A DNA stretch of 64,000 nucleotides from Site-B1 sp963722665 (GTDB lineage Bacteria > Bacteroidota > Bacteroidia > Flavobacteriales > Flavobacteriaceae): assembly GCA_963722665.1 (NCBI GenBank), contig CAVRNW010000043.1, forward strand, positions 52,748 through 116,747, in the 5' to 3' direction. Shown piece by piece: positions 46,544-55,534 of this stretch. Position 1 is the stretch's first letter, and every line of letters begins with the position of its first letter. The position numbers were made by a program, and so were the translations under genes. Below the pieces are notes generated by a model. It was given only the letters and a program-made list of their open reading frames with translations, had not been told where the DNA came from and did no database searches.

Positions 46544-47403
46544 TATATCTCCTACTCAGTATTCTGGCTTCAACTATTATTTTAATCTTATTCAAGTTAT
46601 TTGACAGATACGGAGTGAATACGCTTCAGGCAATTGTTGTTAACTATATTACAGCTTGTTTTAGTGGTTTAATAACATATAATGCTCCTGTTAATGTTGG
46701 TGAAATCGTTTCAGCCAAGTGGTTTTTTGGAGCTCTGGCCTTGGGGTTTTTGTTCATTTCCATTTTTAATGTGATGGCACTTACAACTCAACGAAATGGT
46801 CTTTCTGTGGCTTCTGTGGCAGCTAAAATGAGTGTGATCATTCCAGTCGTATTCGGAATATACGTATATAACGAGAGTTATGGAATACAAAAAATAGTTG
46901 GTGTCATTCTTGCTTTGATAGCCGTTTATCTTACTTCCATAAAATCAAAGACTGCAATAAGCACGAACAAAGGACTATTTTTGCCGGTTATTTTATTTAT
47001 TGGTTCGGGAATAATTGATACGTCCATTAAATTTCTGGAAACGACTTTTGTAGCCAAAAATGGAATTCCCATTTTTTCAGCAACCATTTTTTTCTTTGCA
47101 GGCATTATAGGAATCTTGATCTTAATTCAAAAATCACTTAAAAAATCATATAAATTTGATGTAAAAAGTATTTATGGCGGGGTGGCACTAGGAATAGTAA
47201 ATTATGCTTCCATTTATTACTTATTGAAAGCTCTTCAGTATGAGGGCACTGAAAGTTCTACTATTTTTACAATAAATAATGTTGCAATAGTTATGTTATC
47301 TACTTTGACAGGTTTATTGTTATTTCATGAAAAATTATATATAAAGAACTGGATAGGAATAATCACAGCTATTGTATCAATTGTACTGGTAACATTGGCC
47401 TAA
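46540..47403 (+). CDS. EamA/DMT family transporter
   Basis: A 287-residue drug/metabolite transporter with about ten hydrophobic helices in two EamA halves (MIYLLLSILASTIILILFKL through IIGILILIQKSLKKS, then the second half to GIITAIVSIVLVTLA). The start is TTG at 46540 and overlaps the HAD stop. Substrate unknown. Confidence 0.85.
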   Translation: MIYLLLSILASTIILILFKLFDRYGVNTLQAIVVNYITACFSGLITYNAPVNVGEIVSAKWFFGALALGFLFISIFNVMALTTQRNGLSVASVAAKMSVIIPVVFGIYVYNESYGIQKIVGVILALIAVYLTSIKSKTAISTNKGLFLPVILFIGSGIIDTSIKFLETTFVAKNGIPIFSATIFFFAGIIGILILIQKSLKKSYKFDVKSIYGGVALGIVNYASIYYLLKALQYEGTESSTIFTINNVAIVMLSTLTGLLLFHEKLYIKNWIGIITAIVSIVLVTLA

Positions 47404-47404
47404 A

Positions 47405-48010
47405 ATGGATATAGATACCTATAGAACCATATTGAAACCTTCACAAGAAGTACTGTTTAAGGATAAGAACAGTAAATTCTATGGATATGCAATTCCGGTA
47501 CAAAATGAAGATGAAATTAAGGATAATCTTGAATCTCTAAAAAAACAACATCACGCAGCGCGACATTGGTGTTATGCCTACCAATTAGGAGAAGAAACCA
47601 TCAGGTTTAGAGCCAATGACGATGGTGAACCTAATAATTCGGCTGGAATGCCAATTTATGGACAGATCCAGTCTTTTGATGTCACAAATATTCTTATTGT
47701 AGTTGTGCGGTATTTTGGAGGCGTTAAACTTGGAGTCGGAGGATTAATTAACGCTTACAGAAGTGCGGCCCAAATGGCACTAGAGCAAGCTAAAATAGTT
47801 GAGCGAACAATAAATATTGATTATCTTCTAAATTTTGAATACAAGAACATGGATAAGGTCATGCGAATCATTAAGGAAAAGAATTTAACCATAGTAAAAC
47901 AAAAATTAGAATTAGACTGTCAATTACAAATCTCAGTAAGAAAAAATGACTCTAAATTGATTTTTGACCAATTCAAACAACTATTTGAAGTCTCAATTAA
48001 AAAAGTTTAA
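47405..48010 (+). CDS. YigZ/IMPACT family protein
   Basis: A 201-residue YigZ-like protein. The IMPACT domain shows DKNSKFYGYAIPVQNEDEI, HWCYAYQLGEETIRFRANDD, GEPNNSAGMPIYGQI and the strongly conserved VRYFGGVKLGVGGLINAYRS. A C-terminal DUF1949-like half follows. The family is widespread but its biochemical role is unsettled. It lies 1 base after the transporter and is convergent with the thioesterase. Confidence 0.93.
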   Translation: MDIDTYRTILKPSQEVLFKDKNSKFYGYAIPVQNEDEIKDNLESLKKQHHAARHWCYAYQLGEETIRFRANDDGEPNNSAGMPIYGQIQSFDVTNILIVVVRYFGGVKLGVGGLINAYRSAAQMALEQAKIVERTINIDYLLNFEYKNMDKVMRIIKEKNLTIVKQKLELDCQLQISVRKNDSKLIFDQFKQLFEVSIKKV

Positions 48011-48013
48011 CGA

Positions 48014-48445
48014 TTATTTATGCAGTTGGTCTAAAATATATTCCGGACAACGTATGGGCTTTTTTGTTTTCATGTTAATAAACACCAAAACGACATTTGC
48101 AGTAGTAATAATTTCACTGTTTTGATTGGTCAAAATATAATCAAATTCTATTCTTGCCGAAGGCATTTTTTGGAGTTGTGTTTTTACATTAATTACATCG
48201 TCATAATAGGCTGATTTTTGGAAATTTATAGTCAAAGATAGTACAGGTAGCATAATTCCTTCTTCTTCCATTTTTTTGTATGAAATGCCCAATTTTCTTA
48301 GCCATTCAATGCGTCCCATTTCAAGATACTGCGCGTAATTTCCATGATATACATATCCCATTTGATCGGTTTCTCCATATCTTACTCTAATTTGAATTTC
48401 ATCAGACTTTATCATATAGTTTTGAAATAATTTTTGTATTTTCAT
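48014..48445 (-). CDS. acyl-CoA thioesterase, YbgC/4-HBT hotdog fold
   Basis: A 143-residue hotdog thioesterase. The catalytic segment is RYGETDQMGYVYHGNYAQYLE, in which the Asp and the MGYVYHGNY stretch match the 4-hydroxybenzoyl-CoA thioesterase subgroup. The true start is probably the internal Met of MIKSDEIQIRVRYGETD (residue 11), since family members begin there. It is convergent with YigZ and divergent from dnaA. Confidence 0.9.
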   Translation of the reverse strand: MKIQKLFQNYMIKSDEIQIRVRYGETDQMGYVYHGNYAQYLEMGRIEWLRKLGISYKKMEEEGIMLPVLSLTINFQKSAYYDDVINVKTQLQKMPSARIEFDYILTNQNSEIITTANVVLVFINMKTKKPIRCPEYILDQLHK

Positions 48446-48605
48446 CCAGAATTAAACATGAGAAAAAATTTCTTAATAATCAATAGCATTTGATTTTTTT
48501 TTTAGAAATTTGTTCACATATTTGTCGAGTAAAATTTTAGCCAAGAGAATTGCCCTTTTCTCTTTTTTTACAAACTAAACTAACAGTTAAACTTAAGAAT
48601 TAATA

Positions 48606-50033
48606 ATGACTATAACTGCGCAAACGGTTTGGAAAAATTGTCTAGCATTCATAAAAGATAATATACAACCGCAAGCTTACAAAACATGGTTTGAACCCAT
48701 CGTTGCAGTTAAACTTGAGAACAATGCATTAAGCATTCAAGTTCCGAGTAAATTCTTCTATGAGTGGCTTGAAGAACATTATGTCAAGATCCTAAAAGTA
48801 TCCTTAACCAAAGAGCTTGGTGAACATGCCAAACTAGTTTACATTATAAAAATGGAAAACACCTATGGCAACAAGCAACCATTTACGGAGAGGATTCCTA
48901 GTTCTAACAGAGGTGCAGTGAAATCTCAAGATGTTGACATACCGCTTAAAAATAAAAGTCCCGAATTAAAAAATCCATTTGTAATTCCCGGTATTAGGAA
49001 TGTGAAAATTGAATCACAGTTAAATCCTAATTACAATTTTGAAAACTTTCTGGAAGGTGATTCCAATAGATTGGCGAGAAGTGCGGGATTGGCCGTAGCT
49101 GCAAAACCAGGAGGTACTTCATTCAATCCTTTATTGATTTTTGGTGGAGTTGGTTTAGGTAAAACTCATTTGGCACATGCCATTGGTGTTGACATTAAAG
49201 ATAAGTATCCAGAAAAGACGGTACTTTACATATCTGCAGAAAAATTTACTCAGCAATATATAGATTCAGTAAAAAAGAATAATCGCAATGATTTTATTCA
49301 CTTCTATCAATTAATAGATGTTTTGATAATCGATGATGTTCAATTCCTTTCTGGAAAAACCGGAACACAAGATGTTTTCTTCCATATATTCAATCATTTA
49401 CACCAAAATGGAAAGCAAGTAATTTTAACCAGTGATAAGGCTCCTGTTGATATGCAGGATATTGAACAGCGATTGTTGTCTAGATTTAAATGGGGACTTT
49501 CTGCCGAGTTACAAAGCCCGAATTTTGAAACCCGTGTTTCTATATTGAAGAATAAATTATATCGTGATGGAGTTGAAATGCCTGATGATATCATAGATTA
49601 CGTGGCAAAAAATATAAAGTCTAATGTAAGAGAATTAGAAGGTGCCATCATTTCATTGATTGCACAGTCTTCATTCAATAAAAAAGAAATCACTTTAGAT
49701 TTAGCCAAACAGGTTGTTGAGAAATTCGTAAAGAATACAAAACGAGAGGTTTCAATAGATTATATTCAAAAAGTAGTGTCAGATTACTTCCAGATGGATG
49801 TTGATACCTTACAGTCAAAAACAAGAAAGCGTCATATTGTTCAGGCCAGGCAATTAGCCATGTTCTTTGCTAAAAAATTCACAAAAGCCTCATTGGCAAG
49901 CATCGGATCTCAAATTGGTAAACGAGACCATGCCACAGTACTACACGCCTGTAAAACAGTGGATAATCTTTCTTCAACCGACAAGCAATTCCGAAAATAC
50001 GTTGAAGACCTCACCAAAAAACTTTCTGTTTAA
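48606..50033 (+). CDS. dnaA: chromosomal replication initiator DnaA
   Basis: Initiates chromosome replication. The 475 residues show domain I (ITAQTVWKNCLAFIKDNIQP), a linker, the AAA+ core with Walker A (IFGGVGLGKTHLAHAIG), Walker B (LIIDDVQFLSGK), the box VI-VII arginine region (SRFKWGLSAELQSPNFETRV), and the domain IV DNA-binding signature GKRDHATVLHACKTV. The 160-base upstream gap holds no convincing DnaA-box cluster, as is common in Bacteroidota. Confidence 0.98.
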   Translation: MTITAQTVWKNCLAFIKDNIQPQAYKTWFEPIVAVKLENNALSIQVPSKFFYEWLEEHYVKILKVSLTKELGEHAKLVYIIKMENTYGNKQPFTERIPSSNRGAVKSQDVDIPLKNKSPELKNPFVIPGIRNVKIESQLNPNYNFENFLEGDSNRLARSAGLAVAAKPGGTSFNPLLIFGGVGLGKTHLAHAIGVDIKDKYPEKTVLYISAEKFTQQYIDSVKKNNRNDFIHFYQLIDVLIIDDVQFLSGKTGTQDVFFHIFNHLHQNGKQVILTSDKAPVDMQDIEQRLLSRFKWGLSAELQSPNFETRVSILKNKLYRDGVEMPDDIIDYVAKNIKSNVRELEGAIISLIAQSSFNKKEITLDLAKQVVEKFVKNTKREVSIDYIQKVVSDYFQMDVDTLQSKTRKRHIVQARQLAMFFAKKFTKASLASIGSQIGKRDHATVLHACKTVDNLSSTDKQFRKYVEDLTKKLSV

Positions 50034-50046
50034 TTTATTTTGAATT

Positions 50047-50502
50047 ATGACTAAGATCTTAATGGTTTGCCTCGGAAATATCTGTCGCTCACCATTGGCC
50101 CAAGGAATCTTAAACTCAAAATTACCTTCAAATAAATACCTTGTAGATTCAGCCGGTACTGCAAATTACCATATTGGAGAATTACCTGATATTCGATCTA
50201 TTCAAATTGCTCAAAAAAATCAAATTGATATAACAGATCAAAGGGGAAGACAATTTATTGTTGAAGATTTTGATAAGTTTGATTTGATATATGCCATGGA
50301 CAATACTAACTATCAAAATATCATTAAATTAGCCAGACATAAAGAAGATCAGCTCAAAGTTAAACTTATTCTGAATGAGTTATATCCTGAAGAGAATATG
50401 AATGTTCCAGATCCCTACTATGGAGGACAAGATGGATTTAAAAATGTTTTCGAACTACTGAATAAAACTTGTGAATTAATTGCCAATAGATTGGAAAAGT
50501 AA
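50047..50502 (+). CDS. low molecular weight protein-tyrosine phosphatase
   Basis: A 151-residue LMW phosphatase. The P-loop is VCLGNICRSPLAQGIL (C-x5-R-S), and the general acid is in VPDPYYGGQDGF. AGTANYHIGELPDIRSIQIA and the DLIYAMDNTNYQNI segment are conserved. Its position between dnaA and the RsmI-like gene is typical of flavobacteria. A 146-base AT-rich gap follows with nothing identifiable. Confidence 0.95.
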   Translation: MTKILMVCLGNICRSPLAQGILNSKLPSNKYLVDSAGTANYHIGELPDIRSIQIAQKNQIDITDQRGRQFIVEDFDKFDLIYAMDNTNYQNIIKLARHKEDQLKVKLILNELYPEENMNVPDPYYGGQDGFKNVFELLNKTCELIANRLEK

Positions 50503-50648
50503 AAAATTTTAGATCGTTTCCTTTGAACTATCAAGGATCAAAAAAAATCAGCATTCTGACAAGAGATATTCAAAATGGTTTTATAACTTAGAAGTTGACT
50601 TGAGAACTGCATAAAAGTAATCAACAACTATTAATCTCTTAATAAAAA

Positions 50649-51359
50649 ATGGAAAAAGGGAAACTCTATTTGATCCCAACAAGACTTGGTGATAATGCTC
50701 CACTAGAGGTTTTACCCATGTCTGTTAAAAAAATAATTGAGGTGATAGATGATTATATCGTGGAAAATGAAAAAACAGCCCGAAATTTCATAAAGAAAAT
50801 AAGTTCAGGCAAATCTCAGCCTTCTCTTAAAATTCATATTTTAAATAAATTTACACAACCTCTGGAACTAGCGGGATTTTTGAATGCTTGTGAGGAAGGC
50901 AGACATGTTGGTTTGTTATCTGAAGCGGGTTGTCCCGGAATTGCAGATCCCGGAGCAGAAATTGTAAAAATAGCTCATAAAAAAGATATAAGAGTAGTTC
51001 CTCTGGTTGGTCCTTCTTCTATATTATTAGCTATGATGGCTTCTGGAATGAACGGTCAAAAGTTTACTTTTAATGGCTATCTGCCAATTGAAAAGGATGA
51101 AAGGAAAAAAGCACTTAAAACCCTTGAGCGTGAATCATTTAATAGCAATACAAGTCAAATATTCATTGAAACACCATATAGAAATAATAAAATTTTTGAA
51201 GAGATCTGCAAGACCTTGCAACCTGAAACCGATGTATGTATTGCCTGTGATATTACTTTATCCTCAGAATACATTAAAACTAAAACGGTAAAAGAGTGGA
51301 AACACACAAAAGTTGATCTTCATAAGAGGCCAACTATCTTTATAATTCACAAAAATTAG
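50649..51359 (+). CDS. RsmI-like tetrapyrrole-methylase-fold SAM-dependent methyltransferase
   Basis: A 236-residue methyltransferase of the RsmI/TP-methylase family. It starts KGKLYLIPTRLGDNAPLEVL; GLLSEAGCPGIADPGAEIVK, VVPLVGPSSILLAMMASGMN and GQKFTFNGYLPIEKDERKKA follow in family order. RsmI methylates 2'-O of C1402 in 16S rRNA; the flavobacterial short form probably does the same but lacks the RsmI C-terminal extension, so the assignment is not certain. The 3' end overlaps the next convergent gene by 4 bases. Confidence 0.87.
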   Translation: MEKGKLYLIPTRLGDNAPLEVLPMSVKKIIEVIDDYIVENEKTARNFIKKISSGKSQPSLKIHILNKFTQPLELAGFLNACEEGRHVGLLSEAGCPGIADPGAEIVKIAHKKDIRVVPLVGPSSILLAMMASGMNGQKFTFNGYLPIEKDERKKALKTLERESFNSNTSQIFIETPYRNNKIFEEICKTLQPETDVCIACDITLSSEYIKTKTVKEWKHTKVDLHKRPTIFIIHKN

Positions 51360-52000
51360 ATCTTAGAAACTTTAGCTTTTCTATTTGGAATAATTTCTGA
51401 GGTATCATATCCAGAAAACCGTTTCATATAATTTGAGACAGACGTCCCATAAGCATCAGAAAAACCATTTCTTCCAAAACTTCTCAAGTATTTCTTGACA
51501 TTTCCAGGTCCAGCTAAATGTGCTGCTGCCAAAATACCGGACTCTGTAATTTCGATGCCATTTATTTTTTTACCTACAAATCGATCAATATCCTTTCTTA
51601 AGATCCATTTATTACGGGAAGTATTGGCCATAAACGCTTTTTCCTGTAATTCCGGGTTATATAGAAATTGATTTGGTGTATAGATCCCAATCAATTCTAA
51701 GGTTTCAATTCCAAACTGATATTTGCCCAAATAACCAAAATCATTAACTGAAAAATAATTTCCTCTGGATTCTTTGAAACCTAAGGCGTCTTTAAAGCCT
51801 AAATAGGTTTTACCTAAATAAGGCATATATAATTCATCATCATTTTCTTCTACTTCTTCATGAATAACATTATAACACAAATCTAAACCCTGAGTAGAAT
51901 AATCATTAATATCTATTGATTTATTTGATGCAAGAGAAAAGTAAATTACTGCAAAAATTGATAATGGAACCCCAAAATAACTTACAATATTTTTTATCAT
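51356..52000 (-). CDS. lysozyme-like (lytic transglycosylase-type) membrane-anchored protein
   Basis: A 214-residue protein with one N-terminal helix (residues 4-24, PLSIFAVIYFSLAS) and a lysozyme-like domain. The catalytic-type Glu is in GFKESRGNYFSVN, followed by DFGYLGKYQFGIETLELIGI and AAAHLAGPGNVKKYLRSFGR. This resembles peptidoglycan hydrolases in the family often called peptidoglycan-binding LysM-associated in Bacteroidota, though no LysM is seen here. It would act on peptidoglycan in the periplasm. Confidence 0.7.
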   Translation of the reverse strand: MIKNIVSYFGVPLSIFAVIYFSLASNKSIDINDYSTQGLDLCYNVIHEEVEENDDELYMPYLGKTYLGFKDALGFKESRGNYFSVNDFGYLGKYQFGIETLELIGIYTPNQFLYNPELQEKAFMANTSRNKWILRKDIDRFVGKKINGIEITESGILAAAHLAGPGNVKKYLRSFGRNGFSDAYGTSVSNYMKRFSGYDTSEIIPNRKAKVSKI

Positions 52001-52106
52001 ATGTATTCATTTGTTAGACGCAAAAATTTATTTTTTATGTGGTCTAAAAATTTCGTGCAAATATATAACTTATTTTTATAATCTATACTAGGAGGTTACA
52101 TGTCCA

Positions 52107-53030
52107 CTAGAAATACAAATAATGGAATTTTAGCTTTCCATTACTACTGATTTCGAAAGTTGGAGCCGGAACTTTTATGAAATTAATAACATTGAATATA
52201 GATTTCAATACTCTTGAATTGGTCTCTATTCTTCCCAAATCTATATCTAAACTCAAATAATATTGCCGAATTCTTTCCTGATCGGGAAATTCCAGGGCAT
52301 TGGAAGGCAAATCTCCTGTCAGCATTCCATCTGCTCCATAACCAATTGCTATGTTGAGCCATTTAGGCATCTTGCTCCATTTTGTAAAAGAATGAATATT
52401 GGCGCTTAACCAATAAGTCTGACCATTGTAATCCTTTATAGTTTGTTCTAAAAAATTTGCACCTAATCGTTCAGGTCTGATTTCTGCAAATTTAGTTTGA
52501 TGAAAAGAATATTTAAAAGTAATACGTTGTTCCTTCCATAGTAATTCCTGACCTACGTAAAGACCAGTTCCCATTGCATTGGAGGCCATATCTCCCCATG
52601 AAAATCCCCATTCTTCAGAAAATCCATCAAAAACTTCAACTACTGTCAAAAATGTCAGCCCCAAAGTAGCTCCATAGATTAACTGGGACTTTTTACTGGA
52701 TCCACTCCAATCCAAAACATCTGCTCCCAGCCTTCCAACATGATAAGACGTTAGAACATGTCCTAATTTATCCATTTGAAGCCATTCTCTATTGTCATCA
52801 ATAGTATGGAATTTCGATTGGTCGTAATCGGTATACCACAGCTGATTCAAACCAATTAAAGCTCCCGATCCTAAAGCTGCTTCACTTATTATGACTGTAT
52901 TAAGTCTTGGTTTGTTTAAAGTATCGCTTGGAGTGAGAAATAAATCAGTGCCAGATTGAGAAATAGCACAATGGCTTATGATAAATGTTAAAAAAGATAG
53001 TAGAATGTGATCAAGACGAAATCCCACCAT
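52107..53030 (-). CDS. DUF2279 family protein
   Basis: A 307-residue protein with a signal-like N-terminus (ending near CAISQ). It belongs to the DUF2279 type: TVIISEAALGSGALIGLNQLW, the WLQMDKLGHVLTSYHVGRLG motif, EEWGFSWGDMASNAMGTGLY and a beta-rich C-terminal half ending FHYLYF. The last aromatic residues suggest an outer-membrane location. Function unknown. It is joined to mltG by a 1-base overlap. Confidence 0.85.
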   Translation of the reverse strand: MVGFRLDHILLSFLTFIISHCAISQSGTDLFLTPSDTLNKPRLNTVIISEAALGSGALIGLNQLWYTDYDQSKFHTIDDNREWLQMDKLGHVLTSYHVGRLGADVLDWSGSSKKSQLIYGATLGLTFLTVVEVFDGFSEEWGFSWGDMASNAMGTGLYVGQELLWKEQRITFKYSFHQTKFAEIRPERLGANFLEQTIKDYNGQTYWLSANIHSFTKWSKMPKWLNIAIGYGADGMLTGDLPSNALEFPDQERIRQYYLSLDIDLGRIETNSRVLKSIFNVINFIKVPAPTFEISSNGKLKFHYLYF

Positions 53031-54073
53031 TACCGATTAATTCCTTGCTTATTAATCCATTTTACGTATTCCGCCTTATTTCTGTTATGCTGTGTCAAAG
53101 TTTTGGCAAACTTATGATAACCAAACTGTTCAACATTTGCAACAAAGTAATAAAAGTCATGATTTTCGGGATTTAATACTGCATCTATTGATGAGATATC
53201 AGGCATTGCTATTGGCCCGGGTGGAATGCCTGCGTATTTATATGTGTTGTAAGGTGAATCAATTTCCAGATCCTTATATAACACACGTTTAATTATTGTA
53301 TCAAAATCTCCAGTCTTTTGTTTTATAGCGTAAATGACTGTTGGATCCGCCTGTAATGGCATACCTCGTTTTATTCGGTTTAAATATACGCCAGCAACTC
53401 TTGGACGCTCATCAATTTTTGCCGTTTCTTTCTGAACTATAGAAGCCAGCGCTAAGACATTTCCTGCATCCAATCCTAAGGCTTTTGCTTTGTTTAATCT
53501 TGTTTCAGTCCAGAATTTTTTATACTCCTGCAACATTCTATCTCTAAATTTTTCCGCAGAAGTATTCCAAAAATATTCATAGCTATTCGGTATATACATT
53601 CCCAAAGAAGTACTTTCTGTGAACCCGTTCTCCCTTAAAAATCCACCATCTTCAAATGCTCTGAGAAGTGACAAACTATCAGCCTCAATTTGAGCTGCAA
53701 TTCTGCCAGCCAGTTCAGATATAGTTTCCTGATTGTTAAAGGATACTTTTACCGGGATATTATTGCTTCTGATTGAATTAATGATCTCGTTGTTATTCAT
53801 TCCCTTGTCAATAACAAATTTACCTGATTTTATATTGGAAGTATATTTCTTTCTTATGGCAAGCTCGTCAAACTTATCTATATCCTTCAATAAGGGCAGT
53901 AACTGCTCTCGAACACCTTCATACTTTGAATCTGTTGGCACATAGATATAAGCTTTCTCATTCTCAAAATTAGTGTTTGGCTTAAACATAGCCGAATACA
54001 CGTAATTTGCTAGAAAACCTGCAATTATTAATCCTATTAAAACAATGGCCAGTAGAATTTTTTTAATATACAT
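53030..54073 (-). CDS. mltG: endolytic transglycosylase MltG
   Basis: Terminates nascent glycan strands by internal cleavage. The 347 residues include an N-terminal inner-membrane helix (ILLAIVLIGLIIAGFLANYV), a LysM-like region (KVSFNNQETISELAGRIAAQ) and the YceG catalytic domain: ASIVQKETAKIDERPRVAGV with the catalytic Glu, YLNRIKRGMPLQADPTVIYA and the YAGIPPGPIAMPDISSIDAV motif. It lies 0 bases from the GNAT gene upstream. Confidence 0.95.
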   Translation of the reverse strand: MYIKKILLAIVLIGLIIAGFLANYVYSAMFKPNTNFENEKAYIYVPTDSKYEGVREQLLPLLKDIDKFDELAIRKKYTSNIKSGKFVIDKGMNNNEIINSIRSNNIPVKVSFNNQETISELAGRIAAQIEADSLSLLRAFEDGGFLRENGFTESTSLGMYIPNSYEYFWNTSAEKFRDRMLQEYKKFWTETRLNKAKALGLDAGNVLALASIVQKETAKIDERPRVAGVYLNRIKRGMPLQADPTVIYAIKQKTGDFDTIIKRVLYKDLEIDSPYNTYKYAGIPPGPIAMPDISSIDAVLNPENHDFYYFVANVEQFGYHKFAKTLTQHNRNKAEYVKWINKQGINR

Positions 54074-54598
54074 TTATTGCTTTATTAATTGATATAAATA
54101 CTCGTTTTTGTATGAACCATTGAAGAGGCACCAGTCTTTTTTTAAACCTACTTCCTTAAAACCTTGTTTTTTGAATAATTTAATACTTGCTTCATTATCT
54201 TCTGTTATGTTGCAGAATAACTGATGCAGATTTAAGTGAGTGAAGCAGTAATTGATCAATAATTCCAGTGCTTCCCTTCCAAATCCATTATTTCTGTCCT
54301 TTTCATCTTTGATTAATATTCCAATTCCAGCACGTTTATTTTTAAAATCAAAATCAAAAACATCTATCATTCCAAGAGCGACATTTTCGTAATTTGATAT
54401 TACCAGTCGCAATTGTTTCACCTGATAGATATCTTTTGTCGATTCTTCTATATATTGTTTTAATAAATATTTTGAAAAAGGAGTTTCAGAATTACTGATT
54501 TCCCAAATTGACTCATCATTTTCAATGTCGTGAATAAACTCCAGATCTTCAGGCTCTAAAGCTCTTAAAAAAATATGTTTGCCTTTTAATGTTACCAT
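54074..54598 (-). CDS. GNAT family N-acetyltransferase (RimJ/RimL type)
   Basis: A 174-residue acetyltransferase. It begins VTLKGKHIFLRALEPEDLEF; ENDESIWEISNSETPFSKYL, GIGILIKDEKDRNNGFGREA (acetyl-CoA loop) and EDNEASIKLFKKQGFKEVGL match the RimJ/RimL subgroup. The substrate is unknown. It overlaps dapF by 7 bases, in an operon with mltG and DUF2279. Confidence 0.88.
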   Translation of the reverse strand: MVTLKGKHIFLRALEPEDLEFIHDIENDESIWEISNSETPFSKYLLKQYIEESTKDIYQVKQLRLVISNYENVALGMIDVFDFDFKNKRAGIGILIKDEKDRNNGFGREALELLINYCFTHLNLHQLFCNITEDNEASIKLFKKQGFKEVGLKKDWCLFNGSYKNEYLYQLIKQ

Positions 54599-55377
54599 TC
54601 AATTGAACCTTTAAATACCTGCCTTGCAGGTCCTATAAGCCAAATATTTTTATAGGATCCGTTATCTTTTTCAAAAGAAACTTGTAGATCGCCTCCTTCA
54701 GTTTTTAAAGTAATCAAGTTCTTTTCGGTCTCTCCAATATAATTCATTGCCAATGCTGCTGCAGTAACTCCTGTCCCGCAAGATAAGGTTTCGTCTTCTA
54801 CCCCTCGCTCATAGGTTCTAATTGCAAAAACGTCATCATTTATTTTATGAACAAAATTTACGTTAGTCCCTTCCTTATTGTAAGGCTTGCCATATCTGAT
54901 TTTAGCTCCTTTTGTCTTAATATCCAGATTTTCGAGATCGTTTTCAATTTGAACGTGATGAGGGGAACCTGTATTTAAAAAAATATGATTATCATGTTTC
55001 TGGACATTTTGGACATCTTTCATTTGAAGTTTAACCAATTTACCTTCCATTATTACGCCATGAATACCATCAATAGCCTCAAAAGTTGCCTGATCATCTA
55101 TTATTTCCAGATACCTTGCAAATGCTGCTAAACATCTTCCTCCATTACCACACATAGTGCTTTCCTTGCCGTCGGAATTAAAATAAACCATCTTATAATC
55201 CAGTGAGTCATGATTCTCCAGCAATATTAACCCATCTGCTCCTATACCAAATCGTCGGTCACACAAAAATTTAATTAATTTGGTATCGTTTTTGTTTATA
55301 ACATGTTGCCTGTTATCAATTAAAATAAAGTCATTGCCTGTTCCTTGATATTTATAAAAGGTGTAAGTCATAAACAA
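54592..55377 (-). CDS. dapF: diaminopimelate epimerase
   Basis: Converts LL- to meso-diaminopimelate for lysine and peptidoglycan. Likely start is the internal ATG at 55371 (MTYTFYKYQGTGNDF); the frame opens 2 residues earlier. The two catalytic cysteines are in STMCGNGGRCLAAFARY and LSCGTGVTAAALAMN. Also visible are RRFGIGADGLILLE and NVNFVHKINDDVFAIRTYER. It is the first gene of the dapF-GNAT-mltG-DUF2279 operon. Confidence 0.96.
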   Translation of the reverse strand: MFMTYTFYKYQGTGNDFILIDNRQHVINKNDTKLIKFLCDRRFGIGADGLILLENHDSLDYKMVYFNSDGKESTMCGNGGRCLAAFARYLEIIDDQATFEAIDGIHGVIMEGKLVKLQMKDVQNVQKHDNHIFLNTGSPHHVQIENDLENLDIKTKGAKIRYGKPYNKEGTNVNFVHKINDDVFAIRTYERGVEDETLSCGTGVTAAALAMNYIGETEKNLITLKTEGGDLQVSFEKDNGSYKNIWLIGPARQVFKGSIEW

Positions 55378-55426
55378 AAAAATTATAACAACAAATATAA
55401 TAATAAAACAGAGTTTATTAAGTGTT

Positions 55427-55500
55427 GTTAAATTACAGTTAACTAAGTTGTTAAAAGAAGTTAAAGTTAAATTTAAAACTCAATAAATAGTTAAATTTAA
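55427..55500. promoter_or_regulatory. GTTAA repeat cluster upstream of htrA
   Basis: Six GTTAA words start at 55427, 55438, 55450, 55460, 55466 and 55490, with the first four spaced 11, 12 and 10 bases apart, near one helical turn. A 12-base direct repeat (AGTTAAATTTAA at 55465 and 55489) overlaps the last ones. The cluster lies 35-108 bases before the htrA ATG. It may be an operator, but AT-rich chance repetition is possible. Confidence 0.35.
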
Positions 55501-55534
55501 TCGTTAGTCAAAAAAATCTAAAAACTGAAATAGA

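Noticed and set aside
48446..48605. oriC next to dnaA
   Set aside because: No cluster of TTATNCACA-like boxes and no evident unwinding element beyond general AT-richness; only an isolated TTGTTCACA-like word.
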